Assembly: GCA_903813345.2 (NCBI GenBank)
Contig: CAIIXF020000010.1
Span: forward strand, 3,155,169 to 3,219,168
From: Owenia fusiformis
Taxonomy: Eukaryota; Annelida; Polychaeta; Sabellida; Oweniidae
DNA: 64,000 nucleotides
Reading direction: 5' to 3'
The notes beneath the pieces were generated by a model. That model ran no database searches and was not told the origin of the DNA. It saw only the letters and a list, made by a program, of their open reading frames with translations. This document shows, piece after piece, positions 25,320 to 38,330 of the stretch (positions within the stretch are counted from its first letter, which is position 1; each line of letters begins with the position of its first letter). Both the position numbers and the translations under genes were made by a program.

Positions 25320-28300
25320 ATGGATCAACGGACCCCCTTGATCTTGACTCAAATACTTTTAATATTCACAGGATTCATAATCCTAATCTCAGCTCAGACA
25401 AATGACCAAATTCTACTTCAGCAAAGAAGGCCAAAAATATCACGAATAAAAAGACAAGGATCAGTTTGTGATCCAAACCCTTGCTTCCTTCCCCCATATT
25501 GTGAAAATCTCTCAATATGCCGCCCTGACGCTCTTTGCAAGAAAGAGTGTATTTGTGCCAAAGGTTGGAGTGGTCCGCTATGTACAAAAGCAGTATATAC
25601 AGAGGCTCCTTCGTCTGTTACAAGTTCTCAAGCTGAGGGCTCTGAATCTCTTTGCAAATTCAATCCCTGTCTAGGCACACAATGTCACAATTATGGACAG
25701 TGCAGGGTTAATTCAATCAACTGTACAGCAATTTGTGATTGTCCTAAAGGGTTCACAGGTTCACGTTGTGAGACACTAGCGTGTGATCCAGAATGTAAGA
25801 ATGGCAGATGTGTGCTTCCAATTTCCTCGGGACATTTATTTGGTGAAGATTTTGGTGTGCCATCAATTCCAAAGCCTTCTTGTAATTGCTACAAAAGCTG
25901 GAGTGGTGCGGCTTGCGATGAAAAACTAAATGAAACAAAATGTCCGCTCACTTGTGAAAATGGGGGACTTTGTGAGGTCATTAATGTAAGTGTGGGTCAT
26001 TCAACAATATACACAAATCAAGATGCCTACCAATGCAAATGCTTCAATGACTCCTATGTAGGAGATCTGTGTGAAGATTTTTGCAATATCACATGTGGAC
26101 CAAATGGACACTGTGAAGTGTTGGGTGGAGTATCATGGTGCATTTGCAAGACAAACTGGAGTGGTGAATCTTGCACCAAATATGAGCCACTGAAGTATCC
26201 TGAGACAAGTAAGTTCAAAATAAGATTATGAGCCTCATCAGTCTTACACAAAGACACAAAAATTACATTCTTGTGGCTGTGTTATTGACTGTATTTGTGC
26301 AATTATCTTAAACAAATCATACTTCATGCTTTATAAATATAATGCCAAATTAAATTATAAAATGCAAGATAATGATAAAAGGATTTTCAGCACTTCAAAT
26401 TTAAAATCTACTAATTTTCTTAATTTAACCTAGGGTCAGTAAAGTGACCAAACTTACATTCAATATTGTTAAACCAACTTTTAAAGTCTATGTCTACTAA
26501 TTTTCATTATTTAACCTAGGGTCAGTAAAGTGACCTACATTACAACTAATATTGTTAGATGAACTTTTGAAGTCTACTTTTATTGAAAAAAATCATTTTA
26601 ATAATTTCAAAGGCATTGTGTATCACATTAACATTTTTTATTATTATTAAATTTATTTCAATAGAATACAAAAAATGTAAATACAGACATGTAAATTCTT
26701 AAATCGCCACAATGGCATTATATAAGAATAGGGGGCATGTGGAAGTAGAAGTGGCAGAGCAGGCAGGGTCTTGGACTAGGGCAAGTGTGACGGGACTTGA
26801 GGATACTAGAGATGGATAAGAAGGAGGGAATTAGCTATTGTCTTTGATAAAATTAACAATGAGAAGTAGTATTTGGGAATTTGCATCTATGTTTAATTTG
26901 GGAATTCCTGTTTTCAAAATAGCTATGAAATCAGTTTGACAGAGATTATGACTGAAGATGTTTGGTTCGAGATCAGTGAGTTTGTCCATGAATTGCTGTC
27001 TTTGTATAGTAAGTAAGTCACATTGAAAGAGAAAATGTTTCAGAGTTTGTGGTTTTCCACAAGTGCAATTAGGGCTGTCAATAGACTGAAAGTTGTGAGC
27101 GTAGAACTGGGCTTTGAAGTATAGGTCAGCTCTCACTTTATTGAGAACTATTTCTTGAACCCTTGTTAGATTAAGCTGGCTTGTTGACAAAATCGAGGGC
27201 GTTTTTTGGAAATGTACTCTTTGGTGTTTTTTAAAATTCGAAAGAGTATTCTTAGATTTAATAGCAGGTGGAAGATTGATCCAATTTGAAATTGCAGCTG
27301 GTATTACTGAGGTGGAGAATCTATTTGAGCATCTTATGGGCATTTTAAATGCTTCATTATATCTCAATACTCTGTTTGCATGGTTTCTAAATTTGTCAAA
27401 AATATCAGTTACATAGGGAGGACTTGTACCATTTACAATTTTGAACATAAAGTTGTTAATCTGGATACTGCGTCTTGATTCAAGAGTTGGCCAATTGAGT
27501 AGGTTTAAAACCTTTTTTGAACTGCTCCCTTGGATACACCCAGAACAATAAAGTGCAGCTTTATAATAAAGACTGTCGAGTCGTTGTAATAGGAACTTTG
27601 AGGCTGTGCTGTACATGATAGCACCATAGTCAAAATGGGGTAAAATAAAGGACTTAAATATGGTTTCTAGATGCTTACTACCTAACTTATATTTAAGTTT
27701 CTTTAAAGGGTTCAACATTTTTCGTATTTTTGATATGATTTCTCCAATATGCTTGTCATATGATAAGCTTGGGTCAAAAGTAAATCCCAGATGTTTGTGC
27801 TCGTGATCTCTGGTAATTTCAACATTGTTTAACTTTGAAACAGAAACATTATCGACTTTAGATCTGGATGAGTGGAATATCATTTCAGAACTCTTTTCAG
27901 GTTTAAACTCCAATTTCCAGGTGTCAGACCATTTTTCAATTTTAATTAGGTTAGATCTGGCTATTGCATCTACTTCTTGTGGATGCTTAGGGTCAAAAGG
28001 ATGATGTAGAGAAGTGTCATCCGCATAAATATAGCAATGCCCCTCCAGATTGCCTGGAAGGTCATTAATGTATAGGAGAAATAATATTGGCCCAAGTATT
28101 GAGCCCTGGGGGACACCACAATTGACATGGCTGATGGCTACTATCAAACTGATCATCAATATTTAGCACCACTGTGGTACTGCTATGTCATTGGAACAAC
28201 TATAGGTCTACAGGTATTTATAATGTCTCCCCATTTTCTATATGTATATTTACACTGAAACATGCATTATGTTTGTTATTCAGCACCTCAGTGGTACTGG

Positions 28301-29187
28301 TATGTTGTGGGTACAGCTATAGGCCTAGCAGTGGTTCTACTGATCTTGCTATTTGTTATCCCATATGTCATGTGGCAGAAACGTGCCATAATCATCATGA
28401 AGATACGCCACTACTTCAAAGGTTATGAAGATGATGGTTAGTATTATCAAAAAATAGTATGTCTTAAACTCTTGATTAATTTTGAGATCCTTTTAGATAT
28501 TGTCAATCAAAGCATTACATACATGTATATTCAAGTATATTTATTTATAATTATTTAGATGCTGATCTTATCATTTCAGATGGCAAAGAGTATGATGCCT
28601 TCATCTCCTACAGATCTACACAGCGTGATCAAAACTTTGTTGTTAACAAAATGTTCTATACTCTAGAAAACATTATGGGATTTAAAACATGTGTACATTT
28701 CCGTGATTTCATCCCAGGGACAGCAATTGCAGACAATATTGTAAATGCCGTTCAAACAAGTCGTCGCACAATTCTCATATTGTCCCCCGATTATATCAAA
28801 GGAGAATGGACACGTTTGGAATACCAACTCGCACAACAAGAAATGCTCAAGCTTAGAAATCGCATAATTCCAGTAATGCTTGAGGACATATTGGATGAGA
28901 AAATTGATGAGAATCTCAGATACATTATAGAATCCGTAACTTATATAAAATATCCTCTTGGAGAAGAGGACTCAAAGGCTGAGACAGATTTTTGGGAGAG
29001 AATCAGACTTGCAATGCCTAAAAAGAGGCCACATAAGGATGAAAATTCAGATTTAAAGACAATAGTAGATAACGGTATTGTTAATCCAAACTATGATGAT
29101 AATGTTGTGACTAAACGAGCCACTAACTCTCGCACAGAGTCTAATTCAGAGTATGACACGCCAATGCAAGTCATGTCTCAATTGTGA
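25320..29187 (+). CDS. EGF-TIR transmembrane receptor, gene 1
   Basis: Exons 25320-26208, 28284-28436 and 28580-29187 (phase 1 introns) give 549 residues. There is a signal peptide at 1 to about 26 and a furin-type R-I-K-R at 42-45. Five EGF-like, Cys-rich modules follow (about 50-290), with many N-glycosylation sequons. One helix (about 300-325, W-Y-V-V-G-T-A-I-G-L...) leads to a basic juxtamembrane stretch. The cytoplasmic TIR domain has box 1 Y-D-A-F-I-S-Y (352-358), BB-loop box 2 R-D-F-I-P-G (389-394), W424/E428 and box 3 F-W (485-486). The tail holds N-P-N-Y (516-519) and S-E-Y-D-T-P (537-542). TIR domains recruit MyD88/SARM-like partners; a receptor role in immunity is inference. The start is the first ATG aligning with genes 2 and 3. 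Gene 1 alone has a longer third EGF loop. Intron 1 carries an antisense LINE. Confidence 0.85.
26640..28160 (-). mobile_element. 5'-truncated non-LTR retrotransposon in EGF-TIR gene 1 intron
   Basis: A 442-codon minus-strand frame (26831-28159) starts inside a reverse transcriptase. It has G-V-P-Q-G-S-I-L-G-P, the catalytic Y-A-D-D box and the thumb, then a C-terminal C-x-C...H-x3-C-like motif (C-T-C-G...L-K-H-F-L-F-Q-C). The endonuclease and N-terminal RT are absent, which is typical of 5' truncation. On the minus strand the 3' end runs into a TAA/ATT repeat tail around 26640-26652. It is absent from the equivalent introns of genes 2 and 3, so it inserted after the duplication or only into this copy. 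The open frame suggests a fairly young insertion. Confidence 0.85.
28167..28213 (+). pseudogene. Relic of a duplicated transmembrane exon (gene 1 intron)
   Basis: Preceded by tttag, the sequence reads caccactgtggtactgctat and so on. It matches the first 45 or so bases of the true TM exon at 28284 (cacctcagtggtactggtat) with scattered changes, then loses similarity. It lacks the remainder of the helix and a matching donor, so it is a partial exon duplicate. Confidence 0.6.
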
Positions 29188-29649
29188 ACATTGCTTGCAA
29201 AAATTATTGAACAACTTGAAGTTTTTCCCATATTGTACATATATAACTAACATAAATATTGTTAGAAATCCGAAATAAATTGATTAGAAATCCCCATAGC
29301 TATCCATAACAGTATTACACAAGGTAAAATAACATCAGACAATTGCACAACAATATGCAGATCAGATTTATACCAATGCCTCATCTCCATCAGTCTGTCA
29401 AATAATAATAGCATACAAATGATGATAACGGAATAAACAATTGATGACACACACTTAATCCTGAATCTACAAAAATACTTTCAATTCAAAATATGGACCA
29501 TCCTATAATTTACACCATCAATTGACTTTAAGACAAACCTTTTCTTCTTTTCTGTAAATAGAAGTTTAAAAATTGTTAAAGAAAGAATTAAGAGGTACAT
29601 GTATTACTAAGGTCAAGATCAGTCTATTCATGGTAGAAATTGTTACATA
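29188..29649. other. 3'UTR/flank of EGF-TIR gene 1
   Basis: Highly similar to the segment following gene 2 (from 35834), showing that the duplication unit extends beyond the stop codon. No gene is visible. Confidence 0.6.
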
Positions 29650-30656
29650 CGAGGGTATATCATAAAGTTCTCATAATATCTCTCTAATTTTTTTATTTTT
29701 CAATATATTCTAATGAAATTTTCATAGAATCTGCAGTATAGAATACTGTATTAATCTATCAAAAAATAGTTGGTATAACAGATATATTAGATAAATAATG
29801 GTTACCATAGTAACCAGAAATCAAGGCACCCGGGGCAAATAGAAATAATTGAGAGAATGAGCTTAATTAACCTTGTTTACATACATAATAAACTCTCATA
29901 AATCACCCAACACATTAAAATGTTAACTTGAATATGTTGTTAAATGCTTTTACTATAAAATAAGTTGATCATGTGGATTGTGTGGTGTCATAGGGGATGC
30001 TTACATACTTAATTAGATGTGATACCAAAGCTCGATGATCAGAAATGACTGAGTAAGATAATGCATAGATGCAGAGATCATCAGAAAATAATATTCCCAC
30101 TGATAAAAAGTTTAGTTTAGTTCGAAAAATCCTTTGCTCATACTAAAGATGATCTAAAACAAATATGGTTTAAATATATCAACATAATTACACCCTATAG
30201 TGGTCTATTATTCATTTAAGATGAACTAAAGTGGAAAATTGACTTTCCTTGAAATATTTGACAAAACAGTTGTAGTGTCTAACATCACTTCTAATGAAGC
30301 ATTACAATCATCCATTATGAGATCACACAATTCACATGACCATTATAATAGTTTAAAACAGTCAAGAATACATGGTATTTAACAATTTGATGTGTTTCAT
30401 AGCTTATTTGATAACTTATTATGCATTTTAACATGGTTAGTTGGGGCTATTCCTGCACAATTATCTATTTGCCCTGGGTGCCTTGATTTCCGGTTAGTAT
30501 GGCAACCATTTCTTAAATAATATTTCAGTTATACCAAATATTTTTTGATAGATTAATACAGCATTCTATATTACACATTGTGTGAAAAATTCATCAGGAT
30601 ATATTGAAAAATAAAAAATTAGAGAGATATTATGAGAACTTTATGATATACCCTCG
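29650..30656. mobile_element. TA-flanked foldback (mariner-like MITE) with ~190-bp arms
   Basis: The ends start CGAGGGTATATCATAAAG, and the arms (about 29650-29840 and 30465-30656) are inverted copies with scattered differences. TA flanks both edges. The homologous site after gene 2 (about 36287-36291, ttacgtataacc) lacks the element. That gives an empty site and fixes the boundaries and the TA duplication. The interior is non-coding. Confidence 0.9.
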
Positions 30657-30658
30657 TA

Positions 30659-32331
30659 TAACCTCATTGATAAAATGATGTTGCACGTTGTTTGGTACCT
30701 GAATCATTTAAGTATATTACTATTGTAATTTTTTGGGATTGTTGTTGGAACTTGTTCTGTATTATTGTGCATTCACTTTTGCTTTTATGCCCAGTTAAAA
30801 ACAAAATTGTACTAAATAAAAAAAACATTTTGAATTTTTGTTCTCCTTCATTTTTATTTTTGAGACATGCTTTCTTTTGATTTTTTCTGGATTTCCATTA
30901 AATGTTGCCTCATTGCTGATTTCCCTAAAATTAGGCACATTCTTAAACCATCCATATCACGATAAATAATAAATATTTCAAAAAACTTAAATATTTTTGT
31001 TTCTCTACCTGGAAATACGGTTGACTGCATGTATAAATTATAACAATTTTGGATTGTTCTGGTTCTGGTTTATTGGGTCACCCTGTAAATAACATGACTA
31101 ATAATAGCATTCATGAAATTGACACAGTCTTATTTGGATATGTAATGAGATATATCTGAAGGGCAATTACATTGTATGATTTGAACAGGTGTGTTAATGA
31201 ATGAATGAACACATGTGGGAATACCTGTGGCATATAATAACAAGGTACAGTTACTTCTACATTTGTTTCAATTGACATTGTGAAAGTGTCATACATTTTG
31301 TTATTCAGGATCTATGAATAACATCTGATTAAAAACTTTGATTAAATAAATAATAAAGAAAGCATATGACTACAAAACAAAAAACATGGTATATGATTAA
31401 CATACATCTAAATGAAGTCCCTCCAGTTAATGATCAATCAAGGACGCCAAGCTGAAGTCTAACAAGCCAGATTCAAACCTTCTGTGCGAATGGATTTTAT
31501 AACCTACAGAACAAAAGCCTGATACTCTACTGAACAGTGAACAAGTTACCAAACTAAAGTAGCTGGGCTGTAGTAGCAACCTGCTATCCAGGGTTTTTAC
31601 ATAAGTATTTTATTAAACATATTCAATTAACATGAATGAGTCAAAAATGTCAGTGTCATCAGATAGATGTGTCTATTTAACCCTTTCTACATTTGCCATG
31701 CATCAAAGTCTATTAATGGCATCTTTATTAACAAGGTTCAAATTGTTCCAACCTCATATACACTGAAAATGTATTGATTAAGCAAATCATTTTGAATATG
31801 TTCTATTCTTTATCCTCATTATATTGGCCTCGATGCAACAAAGAGCACAAGAGAAACATCCACCAGATGACAGAACTCCAAACTAGGATCTTTTCAACAC
31901 CAATATATTCTTGCCAAGTACCATCTATATATGGATGGTTTGATGTATAGTTGTAGATTGGGCCTTCCCTTCATATTATAAAGGAATGAAAACTCTTCAG
32001 AAGTTTTTAAAGGTCTTAAATTAATAATCTAGAACTACATATACATGTATACATGTATGTATATTTCACTTACACTGCAATAGTCATGATAAAGACAGGA
32101 ATATAAAGTTAAAGCTATAAAATTAATGACACTAATTTACAAATGGAAATTAAAAAGAATGATTGAATGAGTATTTATATCTAGTAAAGTTAACAATTAT
32201 GTTTGCAAACAAGTCATGTGTTTAGCGCTTCATAAATGCCTCCTGAATAAATAATGACAATGACAGCTAGTAGTTAATGCAAACTTTAATTTTCTGGTAT
32301 AAAAGAAATAGAATGTGTTATTGTGATTTCA
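30659..32331. other. Spacer between EGF-TIR genes 1 and 2
   Basis: Homologous by eye to 36300-38330 downstream of gene 2, apart from insertions and deletions. A cagg(g)tcaccctgta-like phrase at about 31076 recurs at about 37030. No ORF of interest. It ends at the conserved acceptor before the gene 2 5'UTR exon. Confidence 0.55.
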
Positions 32332-32332
32332 G

Positions 32333-32807
32333 GATCTGGTTGCAGTTGATGAATATATGCAAGTGAGACCCAGTCAGTTGTGACGTGCATAAAGCAGATG
32401 AACAAGAGAGTGATGAACAACTAATGCAGATGGTTGAGAAATATGTAATTCAAATCAACTTGTTTAGATTAAATGATTTTAATGATGTTTAGTTAATGAT
32501 GTTTTCCACTGCATATGGATTACCAACAATACAATCTAGGGAGTACTAACTTATATACAATATAGGGCTATATAGACAGAAATAACTTGTGTACAATCTA
32601 AAGAGTGTTAACTTAATATGTACATTCTAACATTCAAGGGGGTACTAACTTACGTACAATCTAGGGAGTACTAACTTATATACAATTTTGAGAGTACTAA
32701 CTGATATACAATCTTGGGAGTACTAACTGATATACAATCTCGGGAGTACTAACAAGTATGAGAAAACAAAGGCAAGAGACACGACAAGACTGCTATATGG
32801 AAAAATA
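32333..32807 (+). other. 5'UTR exon segment of EGF-TIR gene 2 with minisatellite
   Basis: It follows the conserved gtgatttcag acceptor. From about 32530 to 32755 it contains a degenerate 25-27 bp tandem repeat (gggagtactaactgatata type). Gene 3 has the same region with fewer units (38518-38622), and gene 1 lacks a clear array. Copy number therefore varies between paralogues within a presumed untranslated leader. Confidence 0.55.
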
Positions 32808-35800
32808 ATGGCTCAACAGATTTTGACTCAAATACTTTTACTACTCACAACATGCATAACTCTATTCTCAGCGCAGTCAAATGACCAGCTTGAGCAACCA
32901 AAAAACACAAAAATATCACGGTTAAGAAGAGGCTCAACTGCTTGCAAACCAAATCCTTGCTTCCTTCCCCCCGTTTGTGAGAATCTCTCAATATGCCGCT
33001 CTAATGCTCTTTGCATGAAAGAGTGTATTTGTGCCCCAGGCTGGAGTGGTCCTAGATGTACAAAAGCGGTATCCACACAAGCTCCATCTTCTGTTACAAC
33101 TTCTCAGGCTGAGGACTCTCCTTGCAAATCTAATCCATGCAATGGGACACAATGTCAGAATTATGGACAGTGCAGGATTAATTCAATCAACTGTACAGCA
33201 ATTTGTGATTGCCTTAGAGGGTTCATAGGTTCACGTTGTGAGACACCAATGTGTGATCCTGCATGTGTAAATGGCAAGTGTATGCCTGGTTTAATAATGC
33301 CATATTGCGAATGTAACAAAGGCTGGGGTGGTAAAGCCTGCAACAACAAACAAAATGAAAGAGAGTGTACCCTCTCCTGTGAAAATGGGGGACGTTGTAA
33401 GTTTATCAACATAACTGTTGATGATTCAGTGATACCTTACAACAATCAAGATACAACCAATATGCAATGTGATTGTCTCAATGCCTCATATGTAGGAGAT
33501 CTGTGTGAAGATTTTTGCAATATCACATGTGGACCAAATGGACACTGTGAAGTGTTGGATGGTGTACCAAGATGCATTTGCAAGACAAACTGGAGTGGCA
33601 AATTTTGCACAAAATACAAGAAGAAAACATATCCTGACACTAGTAAGTCTGTAATAGAAATAATAAATTATGGGGTTATTTGTCTCAAACAAAGACACAA
33701 CAAATACATCTAAAAGTATGATCTTCTGTTCATATCTATGTTTTAATGTTTCCTTGTGGCTTTGGAATGGATTGAACTTGACAGTCTTAGAAAATCACAT
33801 TAATAGCAGTGTTATGCCAAAATTTATAAAAATGCAAATTAAATTGCTTTTCAGCAGCTCAAAACAGTGTACAATTAAATGAATTTCATCATTTCAATCT
33901 AGATTCAGTAAAGCGATTTAACTTACAACCAATATTGTTTAACCAATCTTTGAAGTCTACTAATTTTGAAGACTACTACTAATATTGTTTAACCAACTTT
34001 TTAAGTCTACTAATTTTGAAGACTTCTACTGTTTATGATCTAACATAGGATCAGTAAATTGACCTAACTTACAACCAATATTATTCAACTCGATTTTGAA
34101 GACTTCTAATTTTCCTGAATTTAACAAAGGGTCAGTTAAGTGGCTTACTAATATTGTTCAACCAATTATTTAAGTCTACTAATTTTGAAAACTTCTAATT
34201 TCATAGTTTAACCTAGGGTTGTAAAGTGACTTGGAATACGGCCAATATCAATACAACAATTTTTGAAGTAGATTATTGAAAACCTTTTTATAAATTGACT
34301 AGTGCTCCATTTATTGCAACCAGTGAAAGGACAGTATCCTAACATCTCTTCAACCCATCTAATGGCCATTATAAGTAAAATAAATGTCAGTATATCTAGC
34401 TCCCCTTTGGTACTGGCACATAGTTAATCACTCATTGTTATTTGACTCAGAATGGTACTTGCACTCATACAACAACACTTATACCAGAATAGCACTACCC
34501 TTTGTAGTATATCCCTTGTTATTCAGCTCCTCAGTGGTACTGGTACGTTGTGGGTACAGCTATAGGCCTAGCAGTGGTTCTACTGATCCTACTATTTGTA
34601 ATCCCATATGTCATGTGGCAGAAACGTGCCATAATCATCATGAAGATACGCCACTACTTCAAAGGTTATGAAGATGATGGTGAGTATAATCAAAACTGGT
34701 ATGAATACACAATTACTCCTGTTGATGTACAGTATGTGTTGAAATGGTTGTCACTGGCATGCAATTTGGATGGTTATTTTGTTTGATTTATTGCAGCTCA
34801 GTAATGCCACAGTGCCCACAGAAGCCCCTCAGGTGGACACCACCCCATGTCATTCACCTACCTAGTCTCCCCTTTTCTCTGATCTAGGTATGACCCCAAA
34901 CTTCTTCCAAGATATCATTTTTGTTAGTCCATCATATTTTCCCATAATCCTCATTCCATCTCTTTACATTCCATGAATTCCCTCTATTGTATTGGCCTAT
35001 TCCCCAGCACTTTTATATTTCTGTGTTTCAACCATTGATACAAAATGTTCCTGTTGAATAACTCTCTTTTCAGCAACATTGATGTTGGCATCTATCAATC
35101 AGCAAAACTGGCTAAAACACTGGCTTTTACAAATATAGGGTACTATACTATTTATTTGCTTAATTTGTTTAATTAATTTTAATTTTAATTTTATTATTCA
35201 CATGCTGATAATATTCTTTCAGATGGCAAGGAATATGATGCCTTCATTTCATACAGATCTACCCAGCGTGACCAAAACTTTGTTGTTAACAAAATGTTCT
35301 ACACTCTTGAAAACATGGGATTTAAAACATGTGTACATTTCCGTGATTTCATCCCAGGGACAGCAATTGCAGACAACATTGTAAATGCCATTCAAACAAG
35401 TCGTCGCACAATTCTAATATTGTCCCCCGATTACATCAAAGGGGAATGGACACGCCTAGAGTACCAACTCGCACAACAAGAAATGCTCAAGCTTAGAAAT
35501 CGCATAATTCCAGTAATGCTTGAGGACATATTAGATGAGAAAATTGATGAGAATCTCAGATACATTATAGAATCCGTAACTTATATAAAATATCCTCATG
35601 GAGAAGAGGACTCAAAGGCTGAGACAGATTTTTGGGAGAGAATCAGACTTGCAATGCCTAAAAAGAGGCCACATAAGGATGAGAATTCAGATTTAAGGAC
35701 AATAGTGGATAACGGTATTGTTAATCCAAACTATGATGATAATGTTGTGACTAAAACAGCCACTTCCCGTAACTCTCGCACAGAGTCTAATTCAGAGTAT

Positions 35801-35833
35801 GACACTCCAATGCAAGTCATGTCTCAGTTGTGA
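32808..35833 (+). CDS. EGF-TIR transmembrane receptor, gene 2
   Basis: Exons 32808-33642, 34527-34679 and 35223-35833 join in phase to 532 residues. The signal peptide ends near residue 22, and R-L-R-R (38-41) is a furin-type site. Five Cys-rich EGF-like modules follow, then one membrane helix and a TIR domain with boxes Y-D-A-F-I-S-Y, R-D-F-I-P-G and F-W. The tail carries N-P-N-Y and S-E-Y-D-T-P. The extracellular exon is nearly identical to gene 3, whereas its TIR exon and tail are closest to gene 1, apart from one missing Ile in L-E-N-I-M-G-F and a few substitutions. The third EGF module lacks the loop insertion seen in gene 1. Start ATG and splice sites are conserved with gene 3. Ligand unknown. 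Confidence 0.87.
34400..34425 (+). pseudogene. Relic TM exon fragment in gene 2 intron
   Basis: ctcccctttggtactggcac after an AG resembles the start of the true TM exon at 34527 (ctcctcagtggtactggtac). It occupies nearly the same distance upstream as the relic in gene 1 (127 versus 117 bp), so the partial exon duplication predates the gene 1/gene 2 split. It is missing in gene 3. Confidence 0.45.
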
Positions 35834-36404
35834 ACATTGCTTGCAAAAATTATTGAACAACTTGAAGTTTTTCTAATATTGTACATATATAACTGACATA
35901 AATATTGTTAGAAATCCAAATTTAATTGATTAGAAATCCCCAGAGATATCCATAACAGTATTACACAAGGTAAAGTAACATTAGACAATTACACTACAAT
36001 GTACAGTACAGATTACACCAATGCCTCATCTCCATCAGTCTGTCAAATAATTATAGTATACAAATGATGATAACAGAATAAACAATAGATGACACACTTA
36101 ATCCTGAACCTACAAAAATACTTTCAATTCAAAATATGGACCATCCTATAATTTACCTCATCAATAGACTTTAAGACAAACCTTCTCTTCTTTTCTGCAA
36201 ATAGAAGTTTTAAAACTATAAAAGAAAGAATTAAGAGGTGCATGCATTACTAAGGTCAAGATCAGTCTATTGATGGTATAAATTGTTACGTATAACCTCA
36301 TTGATAAAATGATGTTGCAGGTTGTTGTTGCTACCTGAAACATTTAAGTATATTACTATTGTAATTTTTCTGGATTATTGTTGGATCTTGCTCTGTATTG
36401 TTTT
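35834..36404. other. 3'UTR/flank of EGF-TIR gene 2
   Basis: Matches the flank of gene 1. It contains the unoccupied TA site (about 36287) corresponding to the foldback element at 29650-30656. Confidence 0.6.
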
Positions 36405-36733
36405 GTATTGTAGTTTGTTTACCACCAATGAAGGTGAGCAATACCTCTTGGGTATGTCCCGTATATATACGGTCGTAATTTACGTAATTAACATGGAAGA
36501 TAGACCCAGAAACCCCTCCTTGAAGGAGCCCTGTGTTCTTTTATGTGCACTTATACATAGACATATAAGTACACACCACAGCCTTTTTGTACGAGTTGCG
36601 GACCACTCAGTCAAACACCCTGAAGTACTTCACGCAAACAAGCAAATTTAGTCTTGCCTGAACCGGGGATCGAATCCGGGACCTATTGCGTAAGAGGTAC
36701 CTGCGCTACCGCTGAGCTACACGGGTGGACTGA
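36405..36733 (-). mobile_element. tRNA-derived SINE, minus strand
   Basis: On the minus strand the head (about 36733-36655) reads like a tRNA. An A-box-like tagctcagcggtagcgc is followed by a B-box-like ggattcgatcc with normal spacing. Read on, it runs into an unrelated body. The homologous position after gene 1 (about 30752-30762) runs directly from ctgtattattg to tgcattcac, so this is an insertion into the gene 2 copy. The plus-strand left edge is T-rich, equivalent to an A-rich SINE tail. Confidence 0.75.
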
Positions 36734-38330
36734 CTGTGCATTCACTTTTGCTATTACACCCAGTTAAAAAACAATATTGTACAAAATAAAAAAACATTTT
36801 GAATTTTTGTTATTTATTTTTAATTCATGTTTTCTTTGGATTCTTTCTGGATTTTCATTAGATTTTGCCTCATTGCTGATTTCCCTAAAATTAGGCACAA
36901 TCTTAAACCATCCATATCATGATAAATAATAAATATTTCAAAAAACTTAAATATTTTTGTTTCCCTACCTGGAAATAAGGTTGACCGCATGTATAAATTA
37001 TAACAATTTTGGATTGTTCTGGTTTATTGGGTCACCCTGTAAATAACATGACTAATAATAGCATTCATGAAATTAACACAGTCTTATTTGGATATGTAAT
37101 GAGATATATCTGACATGTCTGAAGGGCAATAACATTGTATGATTTGAACAGGTGTGTTAATGAATGAATGAACACATGTGGAAATACCTGATGCATATAC
37201 TAACAAGGTTCAATTACTTCTACATTTGTTTCAATTGACATAGTGAAGGTTTCATACATTTTGTTATTCAGGATCTATGAATACCATCTAAATTAGAAAC
37301 TTTGATTAAAAAATAATAATAAAGACAGCACACGAGGCAACAAATAAACATGGTATATGCTTAATATACCATCTATGCGAATGGATTTTAAGACCTACAG
37401 AACAAAAGTCTGGATACTCTACTGAACAGTGAACAAGTTACCAAACTAAAGTAGCTGGGCTGTAGTAGCAACCTGCTACATGCATCAATGTGCCCTTCTA
37501 ATAAGTTTAACACATTAATCCCATAAATCCAAATCCAAAATAAACCTCATTACCCCAGTTTCTAACAATCATAAAAACTGCATTTGCGCATAAAACTAAT
37601 TGACAAAATTGCTCATCTAGTAAGTCATATTTATGATAAGTTCCAGTTTGAAAGAGAAATTTGTTCCATCCTAAAGTATATAATTCACCAACTAAGCTCA
37701 AAGTCTATCAATGGCATCTTTGTTAACAAGGTTCAAGTTGTTACAACCTCATATACACTGACAATGTATTGATGAAGCAAATCATTTTGAATATGTTCTA
37801 TTCTTTATCCTCATTATATGGGTCTCGATGCAGCAAAGAGCACATACTTAAAAGAAACATCTACCAAATGACAGAACTCCAAACTAGGATCTTTCCAACA
37901 CGAATATCTTTTTTGCCAAGTACCATCTATATATGGATGGTTTGATGTAGTTGTAGATCGGGCCTTCCCGTCATATTATAAAAGAATCAACACTCTTCAG
38001 AAGTTTTTAAAGGTCTTAAATTAGTAAACTAGAACTATATGTACATGTACATGTATGTATATTTCACTTACACTGCAATAGTCATGAAAAAGACATGAAC
38101 ATAAAGTTAAACCTATGAAATTAATGGCACTAATTTACCAATGGAAATTAAAAAGAATGATTGAATGAGTATTTATATCTAGTAGAGTTAACAATTATGT
38201 TTGCAAACAAGTCATGTGTTTAGCGCTTCATAAATGCCTCCTGAATAAATAATGACAATGACAGCTAGTAGTTAATGCAAACTTTAAATATCTGGTATAA
38301 AAGAAATAGAATGTGTTATTGTGATTTCAG
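36734..38330. other. Spacer between EGF-TIR genes 2 and 3
   Basis: Homologous to the gene 1-gene 2 spacer, with deletions. No independent gene. It ends with the conserved gtgatttcag acceptor at 38321-38330. Confidence 0.55.

Noticed and set aside
28580-29187. TIR domain as an active SARM1-type NAD hydrolase
   Set aside because: A Glu at 428 follows Trp by the spacing also common in TLR TIRs, and the P-G BB loop is TLR/MyD88-like. Enzyme activity cannot be claimed from this.
36655-36733. A functional tRNA gene on the minus strand
   Set aside because: A- and B-box-like motifs are present but the acceptor stem does not close and the sequence runs into a SINE body.
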